Assembly (NCBI GenBank): GCA_015665455.1
Contig: JADFAD010000010.1
Coordinates: forward strand, 1 to 64,000
Source of the DNA: Oceanospirillaceae bacterium
GTDB taxonomy: Bacteria; Pseudomonadota; Gammaproteobacteria; Pseudomonadales; Litoribrevibacteraceae
DNA: 64,000 nt
Reading direction: 5' to 3'
Below, piece by piece: positions 42,997-53,900 of the stretch (position 1 is its first letter; each line of letters starts with the position of its first letter). The notes under the pieces were generated by a model, which ran no database searches, was not told where the DNA came from, and saw only the letters and a program-made list of their open reading frames with translations. Both the position numbers and the translations under genes were made by a program.

Positions 42997-44636
42997 AGTG
43001 TTTGTCCTCTCGAGTAAGACGCTTCAAGGCCATACATTTCGAGTAATGTACCGCTGGCCAGCTTCAAACTTACTACCGCTCGTTGATAGCGAACTTCAGC
43101 CGCCAATAACGCTTCTTTGGCTTGGTTGTGATTCGATTCTCTTTCAAGAATGGAGCGAATATCTTGTCGGCCTGCTTTTCTCTTCTCCATTTCAATGGTC
43201 AACAACTGATTGCTGGTGCTGACGGCATTTTTAGCAAAGGTGACTTGGTCAAGTGCCCGCTTTGCCTGCACGATGTAGGCATCAATGCTGTTGGCGATCT
43301 TTCTTTCGATGGTTCTTAAGTCGAGCAGCGCTTGTTGTTTACGGATTTTGGCGGCAGAAAGTTCGCTCTCCGCCTTTAAGTTACCGCCAATCGGCACGTT
43401 CAGTTGAACGCCTATGCTCCATGAGTCATAACTGTCGCTGAACGCTGTTTCAAAAGAGCGAGCTGTGTTGTTTTGAAGGCCATTGACGCCATAAGCGGCG
43501 ATCAGATCCAGCTGAGGGAGACTTTGATTGAATGCAAAGTATTCCCTTAAATCTTCAGATCTCACCTGAAAAAGCGCTTCCTGATATTCGGGATGGCTTT
43601 CGAGCAGGCTTTCATCGTTGATGGAAGGAAACGCCACTTCTGTCACTTCTAATGTGTCTCTAGCGCGTATAGGAATACTGCTGTGCGGTGGTAGATTAAT
43701 GATCTGGCGGACTTCAGTTTCAGTTTGGGTTAATTCCTGCTCTGCTACTGATCTAAGGTTTAAACGTTCACTCAAACCGGTTTGCGCATCCAACACATCC
43801 GACTGGGTTGCCTTGCCGAACTGCTTACGCTGCTTTTGGTCTTCAAGCAATTCGTTAGAAATTCGCACTGAGTTGTCTCGGATTTTGTATTTCTTCTGAG
43901 CTTGATACAGCGCCCAATAAGCGTTGGTGGCATTAGCGAGTTCTTCCATTGTGATTTTTCGGAAGGACTGTTCGGCACGTTTACTGTCGTTTTCTGAAAT
44001 TCGAACGGTGGCCGTGCTTGCCTCTGACCACGCATCTCGCCAGAGCGGTTGTGTGATTGAAACCCCCGCGTACGTGACGAATTCTTCGCCGCGTTCGTCT
44101 TGGTCTTGCAGCGAGTTGTTCTGTTGCTCCGCATTACCAAACAAACTGATGGTGGCGCCTGTTTCTATGACTTTATCAATGCTGATGGACGCGGTGGTGT
44201 TTTTGCTTTCGTATTCACTTTCATCGCCAATGGCAACGGAACGCTCGATGGTGGTACGTGTGTAATCGTAGCTGCGCCCAATGCTTGAATTTAGAATGGG
44301 TTCAAATTTCGCGTTTGCGCGTGAAATTGAATATTCAGATATTTTCCATTCCATTTTTTGAGATTGAATACGTTCGTTTCGAAGCATGACTTGCTCTAAA
44401 AACGCTTGCAGACCCAGTTCGCCGTTTCTTGAAATATCGGCCGCTGAAATGTCCGCCAATGCCGCAATGTTTATGATCTCTTTTTGAATGCTTCCCCGTT
44501 CAAAAGATTCACGTGCAGTGGGTTGTTTGTCCACTGATGTGTTTGCCCACGCACTACTGATGGACAATGAAAGTAAGGAAAGAGCCAGCGCTTTCTTTAC
44601 TTGAGTACTTGATTTTGCCTGTCTTGTATCTTTCAT
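42993..44636 (-). CDS. TolC-family outer membrane efflux protein
   Basis: The 547-residue protein has a signal peptide (ALALSLLSLSISSAWA) and an OEP-type layout with two helical repeats (ISRANAKFEPILNSSIGRSYDYTR, NATNAYWALYQAQKKY, LRSVAEQELTQTETEVRQIINLP, then a second half with LPQLDLIAAYGVNGLQNN and YQRAVVSLKLASGTLLEMYGL). Both halves end in the coiled-coil hairpin pattern of TolC, so a trimeric trans-outer-membrane channel is expected. It is the first gene of the operon and shares a 322-base promoter region with the giant gene. It follows two predicted stem-loops in its leader. Confidence 0.92.
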   Translation of the reverse strand: MKDTRQAKSSTQVKKALALSLLSLSISSAWANTSVDKQPTARESFERGSIQKEIINIAALADISAADISRNGELGLQAFLEQVMLRNERIQSQKMEWKISEYSISRANAKFEPILNSSIGRSYDYTRTTIERSVAIGDESEYESKNTTASISIDKVIETGATISLFGNAEQQNNSLQDQDERGEEFVTYAGVSITQPLWRDAWSEASTATVRISENDSKRAEQSFRKITMEELANATNAYWALYQAQKKYKIRDNSVRISNELLEDQKQRKQFGKATQSDVLDAQTGLSERLNLRSVAEQELTQTETEVRQIINLPPHSSIPIRARDTLEVTEVAFPSINDESLLESHPEYQEALFQVRSEDLREYFAFNQSLPQLDLIAAYGVNGLQNNTARSFETAFSDSYDSWSIGVQLNVPIGGNLKAESELSAAKIRKQQALLDLRTIERKIANSIDAYIVQAKRALDQVTFAKNAVSTSNQLLTIEMEKRKAGRQDIRSILERESNHNQAKEALLAAEVRYQRAVVSLKLASGTLLEMYGLEASYSRGQTL

Positions 44637-44674
44637 GTGTGCGTCTTTATTTGGTGAGTTATCTGTAGCTCCTA

Positions 44675-44722
44675 CTCCTTGAAGTCAGTCTTCAGGAGCA
44701 AAATTGGTCTTGCTGCCAATTT
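44675..44722 (-). promoter_or_regulatory. Two stem-loops in the tolC operon leader
   Basis: CTCCTTGAAG (44675-44684) pairs with CTTCAGGAG (44690-44698) with one bulged base, and AAATTGG (44701-44707) pairs with CCAATTT (44716-44722). They lie in tandem on the transcript before the tolC-like start. Possible attenuator, sRNA target or stability element. Confidence 0.4.
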
Positions 44723-44758
44723 ACAGGGACATCGTATACCCAGACCTGATTTCACAAT

Positions 44759-44776
44759 ATGGGGTGATCACCCCAT
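44759..44776. promoter_or_regulatory. Perfect 18-bp palindrome, likely operator
   Basis: ATGGGGTGATCACCCCAT has no loop and sits about 120 bases upstream of the tolC-like start and 180 upstream of the giant gene. A dimeric regulator could act on both transcripts. The NarL-type response regulator at 35335 is one candidate. Confidence 0.6.
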
Positions 44777-44958
44777 TTTTCTTGTTGCACTCCCTTCCTA
44801 GAATACGAGTATCAAAATTCCCTAACCTGATCGGTTTTAATTGAAAGGTTGCTTGAAGCGAATCAGGGGGAAGGGAACAAATTAAAGGAAGAGTTCGGCA
44901 AGGGGGTTGTCGTCTCGTTAAGTCTCTTTAGAGACAAACGTCACAATGGGGTCTACTA

Positions 44959-47900
44959 ATGTCCGAACAAAAGAAAGCGTCCAAGAAAAACGTATTTAAA
45001 AACAAACGCTCAGTGCCGCAGCTATCGCTGCACGAATGCACAAAATTATGGAAAGCCATTAAAACGGCGAATGGTGACAGGGCTAGAAAAGCGAAGAAGC
45101 TTCTTAAACGCATTACGCCTTCGGTTACCGTAGAGCGCAGCCAGTTTGAACTGGAGAACCTTGAACAACGAATCTTACTGTCGGCCGATCCGTTGTTGGC
45201 AAATCTCCCTGATGAGAAGCCTTCTGAAAAACAACCTTCTGTGGATGTGGTTGTGGATCGTAAATTGTTGGCTGAAGAAGCATGGCAGCTCGCAGACCCC
45301 CTAGAAGAATTTGAAGATTTGTTCGCAGGCTTAACCCCAGACCCTAAACAAGCCGAACAAAACCTAACCGTTCAACACATTGTACTGGATTTTGATGGCG
45401 CTCAAGATCTGGACTTTAACGGTGCCGAAGTTATTGAAGACATTGATGTGTCTGCATTTCATGATCAGGATGCCGCCGATCAAATAACAGAGACTCTAAA
45501 TCAGCGGTTTAAGCAATACGGTCTCGTGTTTACTCAAGACGCACCGGAAGGTGAAGAGTACTCTACCGTAACCATCGGTGGTGCGCGTGAAGCGTTTAAG
45601 GGGTATGGCAATTACTTCGGTTTGGCAGAACAGGTTGATGAAGGCAATCTGATCAAAACCGATAACGCCGTTGTACTGACGGACAACATTGCTCTTGCTG
45701 TGGACAGCGAAGAAGAATATCTGAAGGCAATTGAATACGTCATTGTTCACGAAGTAGCACACTTGGTAGGCGTGGAAGCGGAACATGAATTGTCGCCGGG
45801 TGCCAGTGAGCTGAGTAAAGCGGCTGTGGACGCTGAAGTGGATGGTTCAAGCATTTCTGTCACGTTAGATGATGGCGCATCCGTTACAACTGAAGACGGT
45901 ATTTTGAAGTATAAGGTTGACGGCTCTTATCAAGACGTGACTTACAATGATAATGGCGAGGAGGTTTCATTAGAGGTTTCTGATTTCGATGAAATTAAAA
46001 TTCGCGGTAAAGGCGAAATATCTCTTGATTCCATTGATACAGAAGGCGCAGATCTTCTTGTGGCTACAGCCAAAAAGATTACTGTTGAGGCCGACTCTGT
46101 TATTTCAACTCGAGATCTGGAAGACGGCGAGAGTAATGCATTAACAGGCGCTTCTGAAGCTGATTCAGGTGATTTAAAGCTAAGGGCGAATAACCTCAGT
46201 GTTGATGATGGGGCTGCAATTTTAACGCATGTTAAGCAAGGCAGTGCGCATGATGCAGGAGATATTACGTTAGTAGCAACGGATAAGCCTGATCTTTGGT
46301 TGCAAGTTATTTCGACTTTTCCTGTGTATGGGAATATCTCATATTCATCCACTTCTTTAGAGTTGGATGAGGCAACAATTCAAGGCGCTGATATTGTTAT
46401 TGAGGTCGATGCTGATAGCTCTGATCTTTATAACGATGGCAATAATAGTGATTCTGAAAACATAGGTGAAGTTGCAGGTGAATTCTTCTCTTCCTTAAGT
46501 GTCTTAGGCGGTGTAAGCCTATCGGATGCCGAAGCTCGTTTTATTATGGATGGCGGAAGCATTAAGGGCGATTACGTTTCAATTACCTCGGAAGCTAAAA
46601 CGGACGCAGAAATTACAACCATCAGTATTCCTGGTTTGTCCCTTGCAGCTTCGTACGCAAAGTCTTCTCCACTTGCAAAGATTGATATTAAGAACGGTGC
46701 GAATATCCAATCTGAGGGCGATGTCGTTATTGACGCCTATGCAGAGAGTGAATTACAAGCGACAGCAAGACAATCACTGCTTCCTGGAGCCACGCTTTAC
46801 AGTGATAACTGGAATTTAACCATAGCCGTGGCAGAAGCCAATGTGCGAGCTATTACGCTGTTGGGTGATGATACGACTACCGTCGTTGGCGGTGATTTAA
46901 AAATGTCATCTGAGGTGGTTAAGGATCACTACGTTAGCTCAGATGCAGCCGCTTACGGCGATGGTTACTTATCTGCTTCTTTGGCATTGAATCTGACAGA
47001 TACGCTTGCAGAAACAGCGCTAGGAGGCACTGTCGTTGTTGGTGGTGACATCATTGCCAAGTCGGAGGTTGTATCAACCCGTAACGATGTGGCTTCCACC
47101 GCGACTACGGGTACTGGCGAGTTTATGCGTCAGGCGCTCAGCGGAGGTTCCGGTGCAACATCCGGGTTTTTAAGTAAAGTCCTAGGCAAAATGAACGGCA
47201 TCACTGAGGCTGGAACAGTACGCGACACGCGCGGTGCAATGGCTTACACCGTCGGCAATTTTCATAATGAAAGTTACTCATACATCAGTGATGGCGCGAA
47301 CGTAACATCAAACGAAGGCAGTCTTTCTTTATTTTCTTCTGTTGAAGACATGCCAGAAACCAGCGCTCGTAGTACGGTTAATTCATCTTTAGGTTTGAGC
47401 CAAAGTACAAACAGCGTCAGCTCTGCTTTATCGTTTGGCTGGATGGACAATGACTCCGAAGCCTACATAGGCAATGGCGCAACGGTCACCGTAGGTAATG
47501 AAGTTTCTGTTCGCTCAGAAGTGCATGTGCCGTATGAAATTCAGTGGCATAAAATTAATGAGTTTTCAGACATCACCGACAAGCTGAATTATAACTTAGG
47601 CATTCAAAACGGCTTCTTTACGTCTTGGTCTGAAGCACTCGTAAGTGCTCAAGAGTTGGCCGTTGGCGGCAGCTTTAATTCGTATGTTTATCAGAATGAA
47701 AGTAATGCCACCATTAAAGAAAACGCCATTGTGGTTGCAAACGGTGGTATGTCGGTAGAGGCCTTAATTGAAGCCGATACGGTTAACTTTGTTGGGTCAC
47801 CGTTATCGCTTTCAAACGCCAGTGGTGCGGGGGGTGTAGGCGGTAGCTTCCAAACGATTGTGATGCAGAATGATGCGACTGCCAGCATTGAAAGTGGTGT

Positions 47901-50900
47901 TGTAGTGGATGCCGACAGTCTATTGGTTCATGCCAATAACGATGCCCACAACATTAACCTTGCGTTGCAAGGCGGTACAGCAGATACCTTTGCATTCAAC
48001 GGCGCGTTTAACAGTTTAACCATTGATAACCGTACGATTGCTAAGATTTCATCCGATGCGCAAATTAAGACGGGGGCGGGCCTAATTCGAATGGCGCGTG
48101 ATTACGACACCATTCGAGGTGGCGATAACTCACTTTTTACCAGCGTTCCCCAGTTTTCACCGACAGAAACCTTTGAGGACTCTGCGTCCAATCAGCGTTT
48201 GGATGCCACAAACGACATCATTTATTTGCCATATGAGCATGGCTTGGAAGAAGGCGATGCCATTATTTATGACGCGGGTGACAACACTGCCATTGGTGGT
48301 TTGGTCAGTGGTCAAACGTATTACATCATTAAAGTGGATGACTCAGTTGAGCAGATTCAACTTGCTACGACGAAACAAAATGCCGAGAACGGCATTGCGA
48401 TAGATTTAACTGATGCAACGGAAGACGGCTCGATTCATTCGTTCTACCAAGGGTTTGATCCGTCGACCATTGCGAGTGACAAGATAACATTGACGGTCGA
48501 ACATGGCATGCTGACCGGACAGCCTGTACGTTATTCAACGGGCGGTGGCGTGGCCATTGATGGTTTGGTCGACGGTGATGTTTATTATGTGATTATTGAA
48601 GACGACAACACGTATCGACTGGCTGAAACTGAAGAAAAAGCCCGTGATGGCGTTTACCTTGATTTAGATCCATCCGATGCTACAGGCACTGGCCATAGTC
48701 TGACGCCACAAGATTTTGAAATGAATGTGATCAGCGACAATATCGCCGGCCTAGACAGCAATAACGATGGAAAGCTGAACAGTTCAGATAATCACATTGT
48801 TTCAAAAGACGATGATTTCATTCATACCGACCTGAGTTTATTAGTCATTGCTTCCGATAATTCCGAGTCCTATCAGGGAACGGGCGGTGTGACATTGGGC
48901 CGCGAAACGGGCATAGGTATTTCTGTATCGGTGGATGTCATTGATCGTACGACTAAGGCGTTGATCGGTTCAGAAGAGTTCGTGATTAACGGTGCGTCAC
49001 CATCGCAGGGCATTGACAGTACGGATCGTGTGAATCTTGGTTACGATCACGGTTTTGAAAATGGCGACAAGGTGACGTACACCGCCGGTGGTGACTTTGC
49101 AATTGGTGGTCTTCGTGATCACGAAACCTATTACGTTGCGAATGCGAATAATGATTCGTTCAAGCTGGCTCGTTCGGAAACCGAAGCAACGAACTTGGCT
49201 GGTACTTACTTTAATCCAAAAGTCGATATCAATGCAGACAATGTTATTGATCTAGGGTACGACCATAAATTTCAAACGGGTGATGTGGTTCAGTATTCTA
49301 CCAACCACGGCAATGACCCTATTGATGGGTTGGAAGAGGGCGGTTCATACTACGTCATCGTTATTGACGAGCAGAGCATTGCGTTGACAGAGCGTCAGGA
49401 CGACGCGATGGATCAAACTGAAATTACCTTCTCTCCTTACCGTCAAATTGCCGATTTAGACGATGACGGCGATCAAACTGAGATCTTCTTGGGTTATGAG
49501 CATCCGTTTATCACCGGTCAGCAGGTTGTTTACGATAACGGTGGAGGTGAAAATGTTGGGGGTCTTGTTGATGGTACTGTTTATTACATCATTGATAACT
49601 CAAACGATTCGATTGAGCTGGCTGCTTCGTACGACGATGCCCAGAACGGCGACGCGATAGTTTTAGACCTTGAAGACACCACTGGTAGCGTTCATAGTCT
49701 ACAGCCTGGGTTTGATGCCAGTGCTATCGAGCCGGCCAGTGATCGTGTCGATCAACGTAACGAAGTGATTGAGCTAGGTTACGAACACGGTCTTACAACG
49801 GGTCAAGCGATTCGATACAGCACAGCGGGTGGTGTGTCTCTTAACGATGAAATCCAAGATGGAAGCCTGTATTACGCAATCGTAATTGATAATACGCGCA
49901 TCGCTTTGGCTGAAACGCAAGAAGATGCAGCGAGCAGCAGTTATCGAGTATTCCAGCCGGGTGAAGCCGACGGTGAGTTTTTATTAGATTTGGATCAAAA
50001 CGGATCGGACGAAACCATTGATTTATGGGGGGCTCATGATTATCAAACCGGAGATGCGATTGTTTATTCTTCGAACGGTGAAACGGCTGTTGGCGGCTTG
50101 GTTGATGGTCAGGTTTATTACGTTATAGAAGTAACGGCCGGTGATGATTACGACGGTCACAGAATACAGTTGGCGGCAACGTATCAGGATGCGCTGGATG
50201 GGGATGCGATTGAACTGGATGGCTCTGAAGCCACAGGTAATTTCCACAGCGTTCGAGCAGATAACCGCATTGAAGTGACGGCAGCGGGTGACGCGGGTGA
50301 TACGCATTTCTTTGTGTCTGATCATCGAATGGCGCTGGATGCAAACTCAACTCAGTGGGAAACGCATTCTTTCTCTTTGGCACTTGACCCAACCACAACC
50401 AACGATAATACCCACGGCTTTGGCCAGCAGTTTGAAGCAAAAGACAACATCAGTGATGATGTGGTTGAGCTTGGTTTTGAGCACGGTTTCACAACGGGCG
50501 ACCGTGTCGTGTACAGCAATGGCGAAGGCTTGAATGCTTCAATTGAGGGGCTGTCTCAAGGCAACGTGTATTACGTCATTGTGAATGACGACACCAGCAT
50601 CCAATTGGCGGAAACCTACGATGATGCAGTTAATGGTGAAGCCATTGAGATCAGCGACTCTGGAGCAAATGGAGATCAACACGCCTTTGGCCTAGCCATT
50701 TCGATCATACCGGCGGTTGATGCTTACGAAGACACCATCACGTTTACTGAATTGCACGGCTTTAGTGATGGGCAATCCATTGTCTATAACAATGGCGGTG
50801 GGGACAGCATTGGTGGGTTAACCTCGGGTAATACCTATTACGTGATTGTGGTGGATGAGCACACCATTCAGTTGGCAACGTCAGCGGACAATGCCGCCAG

Positions 50901-53900
50901 CCAAACAGCCGTCAATTTAACCAATGATGGATCGGGTGCAGAACACAGTTTTGCTGAGAAGATATTGGGTACAGGTGATGTCAACACAGAAGGTAATGCC
51001 CATGTGCTTGCCGTGAATCGTGGGGACATCATTGCGGTTTCAATGGCGGGAGCGGTTACTACAGCGACGACCAGCAAATGGTTAACGGGCGCAAGTTGGG
51101 CATCAACAGGTTCAGCCGTGACAACCCCTATGTCGGGCATGTCCGGTGCGGGTGCCGTTACCATTGGTGTGGTAAATGACAATACGCGTGCTGAAGTGAC
51201 AGACATTGACCTAACGGCTCGCTCTTTGGACGTTGAAGCCTACAACAAAACTCAGATCATCTCTGCCAGCGGCGGCTTTTCATTTGCCGTTTCTACAACA
51301 AACTCCAAAGCCATAGCGGGTGCATTTTCTAGTGGTACTGCCGATCTTTCTACACGCGCAATCATCGAAGATGCACGCATTACTGTGACCGACAGTGTTG
51401 AACTAGACGCTGCAAATGATGCGACCATTGTGTCCGTTTCCTTAGGGGGGGCAGGTGCAACTGGCAGCTTAACGATTGCAGGTTCGGTTTCCATTAATAC
51501 CGTTCGAGGCGACGTACTGGCTGAGATTGATGACAGTACGGTTCATGCGGGTGAAGACGTTCTTTTGTACGCTCAAGATAATTCGTTAATTATCAGCTTT
51601 GGTGGTGGATTCGCCATGAGTGTTGGTTCGATTATGAACGTCACGGAGCCGGGCGCTGTGATGGGTGATACTTCGGTAGGTGCTGCAATTTCGATCAATA
51701 ATGTCGTTAATAATGGTCGAGGAATTAAGGCGTCCATCAGTGATTCAGACATTACATCGGGTGATACGGTTTGGTTAGATGCGGTAAATAACACCAATAT
51801 TATGTCCGTTGCGATTTCAGGTGCGATGACAGCAACCACTAATGCGTATGCGTATGCAGCGGGAGTCAGCGTTGCAACAAATGCAATAAATTCTCGCACG
51901 CGCTCAATGATATCTGATTCCAATGTAAATGCAGGCGGGGATGTTCGCCTTAAGTCTGATGACACGTCGTATATTTTTAGCCTGACAGGTGCAGGTGCAT
52001 TGGTATTGGCGAACAACGGTGTCGGGGTAGGCGCATCGTTAAGTTTCAGCATGATTTCTAATGATGTGGAATCCTACATCAAAGGTTCTAACATCGTAGC
52101 AGACGGTGATGTATCCATCGCGACAGACAATAACGCAACCATTGACTCTGTGGCTGTGGGTGCGGCCATAGCACCAAGCAATGCCGTTACAGGGTCGTTT
52201 TCTTGGATTGTGCTAAACAATGAAACGTACTCGTACATCGACAGTGATTCAGATGTTTACGCTAAAGGTTCTGTGTTGGTCTCTGCATTGGATGTCTCCG
52301 ATATCTTATCCATAGCAGGTGCAGTAAGTATTGGTGGTTTGGGGATGACAGGCGAAGCTGTTTCCTTTGGTATTGCCAATTCCAGTGTGTTCCAGATTAA
52401 TGATACTGAGGCGTCCATTGATGGTGGCGCCATCGTTCAAGCCGATGGCTTTGGCGATGGTTTCAACGTGTATTCCGGTCGAATTCTGAATGATGGCAGT
52501 CGTCAGAAAGAAGACGCGAAAGGCGTCATGGTAATTGCGTACTCAAAAGATGTCATTATTTCAGCGGCAGCGGCGGCAACGGGTTCATTAGCGAATGGCG
52601 GCGCGGGATCGGGCACGCTTACCGTGATTGATCAGTCAACCAAAGCGTTGATTGGTAAAGAAGCACAAATTAACTTAGCGGATGCCGGTGAAAGTACAGA
52701 GCAGTCGGTGATTGTACGAGCGGGTGATTACACTGAAGTGACGGATGTAGCTGGTGCTATTGCCATCGGTGGTTTAGGTGGTTATGGCGCAGGTGTTGAT
52801 GTATTAACAATCACCAAGAATACCTACGCGAAGATTGGTACCGGAACAGAAATCGAAGCTGAAAATAACATTTTAGTTGAAGCTAAGTCGGTTGAAGACA
52901 TCGTTGCCATCGCGGCCTCTATTGGCGTGGGTGTTGAAGCGGGTTCATTGGCAGGCAGTGTGTTGGTCACGGTGCTGACGGTTGATACACAAGCGCGAGT
53001 TGAAGGCACCAATGACGATGACAGTTTGACTGCTGCGAAGCTAACGGCTGGCGGCAGTGTTGTTATTGCAGGTCATGATGAATTAAGCATGGACGTGGGC
53101 GGCGGCGCTGCATCTTATGGTAATGCAGCAGGACTTTCAGGTGCGGTGACCATTCCTTCCATTGATAAAACGGTTAAAGGCTTTGTCGGCGATGATGTCG
53201 TGATTAATGCCTTTGCAAATCGTGATGATGTTTCAGTGCATGAAGGCGGCTTCGATGAGAACTGGACCAACGACGGTGAAGGGTTTAATGATGATGAAGG
53301 TGACGTAGGCGGTACGGACGTTCGTAATCCTGATGCTAATAGTCGTGCCTATATGGAGCAACTGAATGTAAATGATCGTCGTAACGCTCGTTTCCAAGGG
53401 GTTTCAGTTACTGCGGTCAGTGAAGATAATCTTGAAATGGCTGGCGTAGGCGGTGCTGCTTCTGCAACGGTGGGGGCTCAAATATCGTTCGGGCAGACGG
53501 TTGTGAATACCACGACCGAAGCACAAATATCTAAGAATGCTCAAATCAACCAAGATACTGACGGAGCGGACGGTGATCAAAGTGTTAACGTTGCTGCGAG
53601 TTATAACTCTTTTCAACGTGGCATTGTAGGTGGCGCGGCAGGCGGCGGAACTGCAAGTGCAGCGGGTGCCTGGAGCGGCGCAGTTATTACAACGTATACC
53701 AAGGCAATCGTTCAGGACGGCGTAGATGTATCAGCTACCGAAGACATTAACGTTGAAGCGTATGCGAATCAGGTTTATGCCGGTGCTGTTATCTCGGTCG
53801 CGGGAGCCGGGGGCCTCGCATTGGGCGGAACCATAGGCGGGCTTGGGTTGTTTGCTGAGACACATGCAAATATTGGTTCTAATGCAACCTTGTATGCCGA

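Larger units (their letters stand above)
44637..44958. promoter_or_regulatory. Divergent promoter region of exporter operon and giant gene
   Basis: It holds a perfect 18-bp palindrome ATGGGGTGATCACCCCAT (44759-44776), two stem-loops in the minus-strand leader (44675-44698 and 44701-44722), and a short stem GTCTCT-TT-AGAGAC (44922-44935) just before the giant gene. Only a weak GGGG ribosome site precedes ATG 44959. I see no coding frame here. It probably drives both transcripts. Confidence 0.6.

Noticed and set aside
44759-44776. The 18-bp palindrome could be a CRP, FNR or quorum-type lux box
   Set aside because: It lacks TGTGA/TCACA or TTGAT/ATCAA halves and does not resemble the lux box spacing. 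The reader stays unknown.
44946-44958. An alternative start ATG at 44946 for the giant gene
   Set aside because: It is in a different frame. The frame of 44959 has no earlier start after the TAG at 44929.
48205-50960. The nine repeats read as RTX calcium repeats
   Set aside because: They lack the GGxGxDxxx nonapeptide. They have a distinct Y-E-H-G / YYVI pattern.
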